Shown piece by piece: positions 11,521 through 12,374 of a DNA stretch of 12,374 nt (position 1 is its first letter; every line of letters begins with the position of its first letter). The notes beneath the pieces were generated by a model. It searched no databases, had not been told where the DNA came from, and saw only the letters and a list, made by a program, of their open reading frames with translations. The translations under genes and the position numbers were made by a program. Location: the NCBI GenBank assembly GCA_035510795.1, contig DATKGL010000029.1:1-12374 (forward strand), given 5' to 3'. The DNA is from DATKGL01 sp035510795. GTDB lineage: Bacteria; Patescibacteriota; Saccharimonadia; Saccharimonadales; UBA4665.

Positions 11521-11612
11521 GAAAATCTTAGAACGCCGGTATTCTAACTTTTTCTTATATTCTTCTCTGTTATTCTTTCTTTCCTTTCTCCTCTATTTAT
11601 ATATAGTATATA
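11521..11612. repeat. Dyad plus pyrimidine and TATA tracts, copy B
   Basis: GAAAA-TC-TTAGAA (11521-11533) pairs with TTCTAA-CT-TTTTC (11542-11554) around an 8-nt loop, with a symmetric 2x2 internal loop. A pyrimidine tract with TCTCTGTTATT (11564-11574) and TTATATATA (from 11597) follows. It lies between the divergent genes at 11412 and 11645, so it is not a simple gene-end terminator here; a promoter or regulatory role for the 11645 gene is possible. Confidence 0.5.
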
Positions 11613-11644
11613 TAGAAGAGAAGCTGAGGATCAGTATTATAAGT

Positions 11645-12374
11645 ATGGTAAGTAAAAACAGTAATATAAAGTCAAAAGATAGAAAATTAAATCATGGTCA
11701 ATTAGAAGTATTGCTAAAGTTGTATAAGTATAGATTCAGTACAAGACAGTTAATAGCAAGTAGTTTAAGTAAGAGTAACTCTACGTCTATCTATTCAAGG
11801 TTACAGATATTACAAGTCAATGGTTATATTGCTAATAGGTTTGATAAGAGTTACAAACTAAGCGGTAAACCGGCAGCTTATTACTTACTGCCTAAAGGCC
11901 TTCGAGCCCTGAAGCAATATACCAACCGTGATGATATTACCCCTGCGGCTATTAAGAACAGCTATAAAGATAAAGACAAACATGTCTCTGACCAGTTTAT
12001 TGATCATAACCTGGACGTCTATGCCATTAGCAACCGGCTGCAAGCCCTTTATCCGGCCATCAAACCATTCACCAAACGGGAGTTGGTCATATACAACTAC
12101 TTCCCCAAACAATTGCCGGATCTGTATCTGTCGTTGAAGCTTGGCAATCAAACGAAGCGGCTATTTCTGGACTATATCGAAGCCGCTACACCTTCGTTTG
12201 TGATTGACCGGCAGCTGCGGCAGAAGATTGAGTATTACCAGAATGGCGCCTGGCAGGCCAAGGGCAACCCTTTCCCTATGGTCTTATATGTCTGCGCAAA
12301 CGACGGTCTTGAAAAACGATTGCAGAAACTGGCCAATAGAGCACTTTACCGGTCTGATACCAATATGATGATCT
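11645..12374 (+). CDS. Replication-relaxation family protein, 3' truncated by the window
   Basis: 243 codons are visible and the frame is open at the right edge. The N-terminus has a winged-helix pattern: LEVLLKLYKYRFSTRQLIAS, then SIYSRLQILQVNGYIANRF, and AAYYLLPKGLRAL at the wing. This is followed by a basic alpha/beta region (HVSDQFIDHNLDVYAISNRL ... RELVIYNYFPKQLPDLYLSL ... RLFLDYIEAATPSFVIDRQL). This order is what I know from the Replic_Relax family (PF13814), linked to replication and relaxation of plasmids and common on integrated elements. The ATG at 11645 starts a Lys/Ser-rich tail. No good ribosome binding site is seen (GAGG is about 15 nt away). The first ~75 codons are AT-rich (AGT, TTA, AGA, ATA) and the later ones use CTG, GCC, CGG and GAC, as in a mosaic gene. 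Confidence 0.75.
   Translation, partial: MVSKNSNIKSKDRKLNHGQLEVLLKLYKYRFSTRQLIASSLSKSNSTSIYSRLQILQVNGYIANRFDKSYKLSGKPAAYYLLPKGLRALKQYTNRDDITPAAIKNSYKDKDKHVSDQFIDHNLDVYAISNRLQALYPAIKPFTKRELVIYNYFPKQLPDLYLSLKLGNQTKRLFLDYIEAATPSFVIDRQLRQKIEYYQNGAWQAKGNPFPMVLYVCANDGLEKRLQKLANRALYRSDTNMMI

Noticed and set aside
1..12374. Recoded TGA (code 25) as used by Gracilibacteria/Absconditabacteria
   Set aside because: All recognised genes are complete without reading TGA as glycine, and TGA ends the gene at 3190.
1..12374. tRNA, rRNA, insertion sequence or CRISPR array
   Set aside because: No cloverleaf, rRNA segment, transposase motif with terminal repeats, or spaced direct repeats were seen by reading both strands.

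Overview
The window looks like a chromosomal segment of a Patescibacteria/CPR bacterium, most probably a Candidatus Saccharibacteria (TM7) relative. This is an inference from the gene mix: a LytR-CpsA-Psr protein, a sortase with an LPxTG partner, a DUF7144-like membrane protein, a replication-relaxation protein, several orphan proteins and short intergenic gaps. TGA is used as a stop (the gene ending at 3190), which argues against the TGA-as-glycine code of Gracilibacteria/Absconditabacteria.

Layout. Bases 2-85 are the last 27 codons of a + strand gene. A convergent gap with two hairpins follows, then a 580-residue cytosolic protein of unknown family on the - strand (236-1978) that carries an internal duplication. 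Positions 2114-3587 hold three small - strand genes: a four-helix membrane protein, a basic 89-residue orphan and a Cys-containing 122-residue orphan. Each has a recognisable terminator or promoter near it, including a CRP-like palindrome at about -42.5 of one promoter. Positions 3603-7755 hold an LCP-family protein and, upstream of it, a large secreted polysaccharide deacetylase built of three jelly-roll-like modules, two Ig-like modules and a NodB domain. The gap 7756-8005 is a divergent control region. Reading right from it are a 62-residue LPNTG protein and a sortase. Positions 9065-11412 return to the - strand: a membrane-anchored extracellular protein, a processive GT2 glycosyltransferase and, coupled to its stop codon, a 52-residue one-helix ORF. 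From 11645 a replication-relaxation family gene reads off the right edge.

How it may work together. Positions 3603-11412 read as a cell-envelope region. The GT2 enzyme, perhaps with the small helix protein, would make and export a polysaccharide. The deacetylase could bind and trim N-acetylated glycan outside the membrane. The LCP protein could transfer a polymer to the wall, and the sortase could anchor surface proteins. Only the family assignments are firm; the shared pathway is inference. A degenerate ~100-bp intergenic element (dyad, T-run, pyrimidine tract, TATA tract) occurs at 8869-8990 and again at 11521-11612, on either side of the GT2 block.
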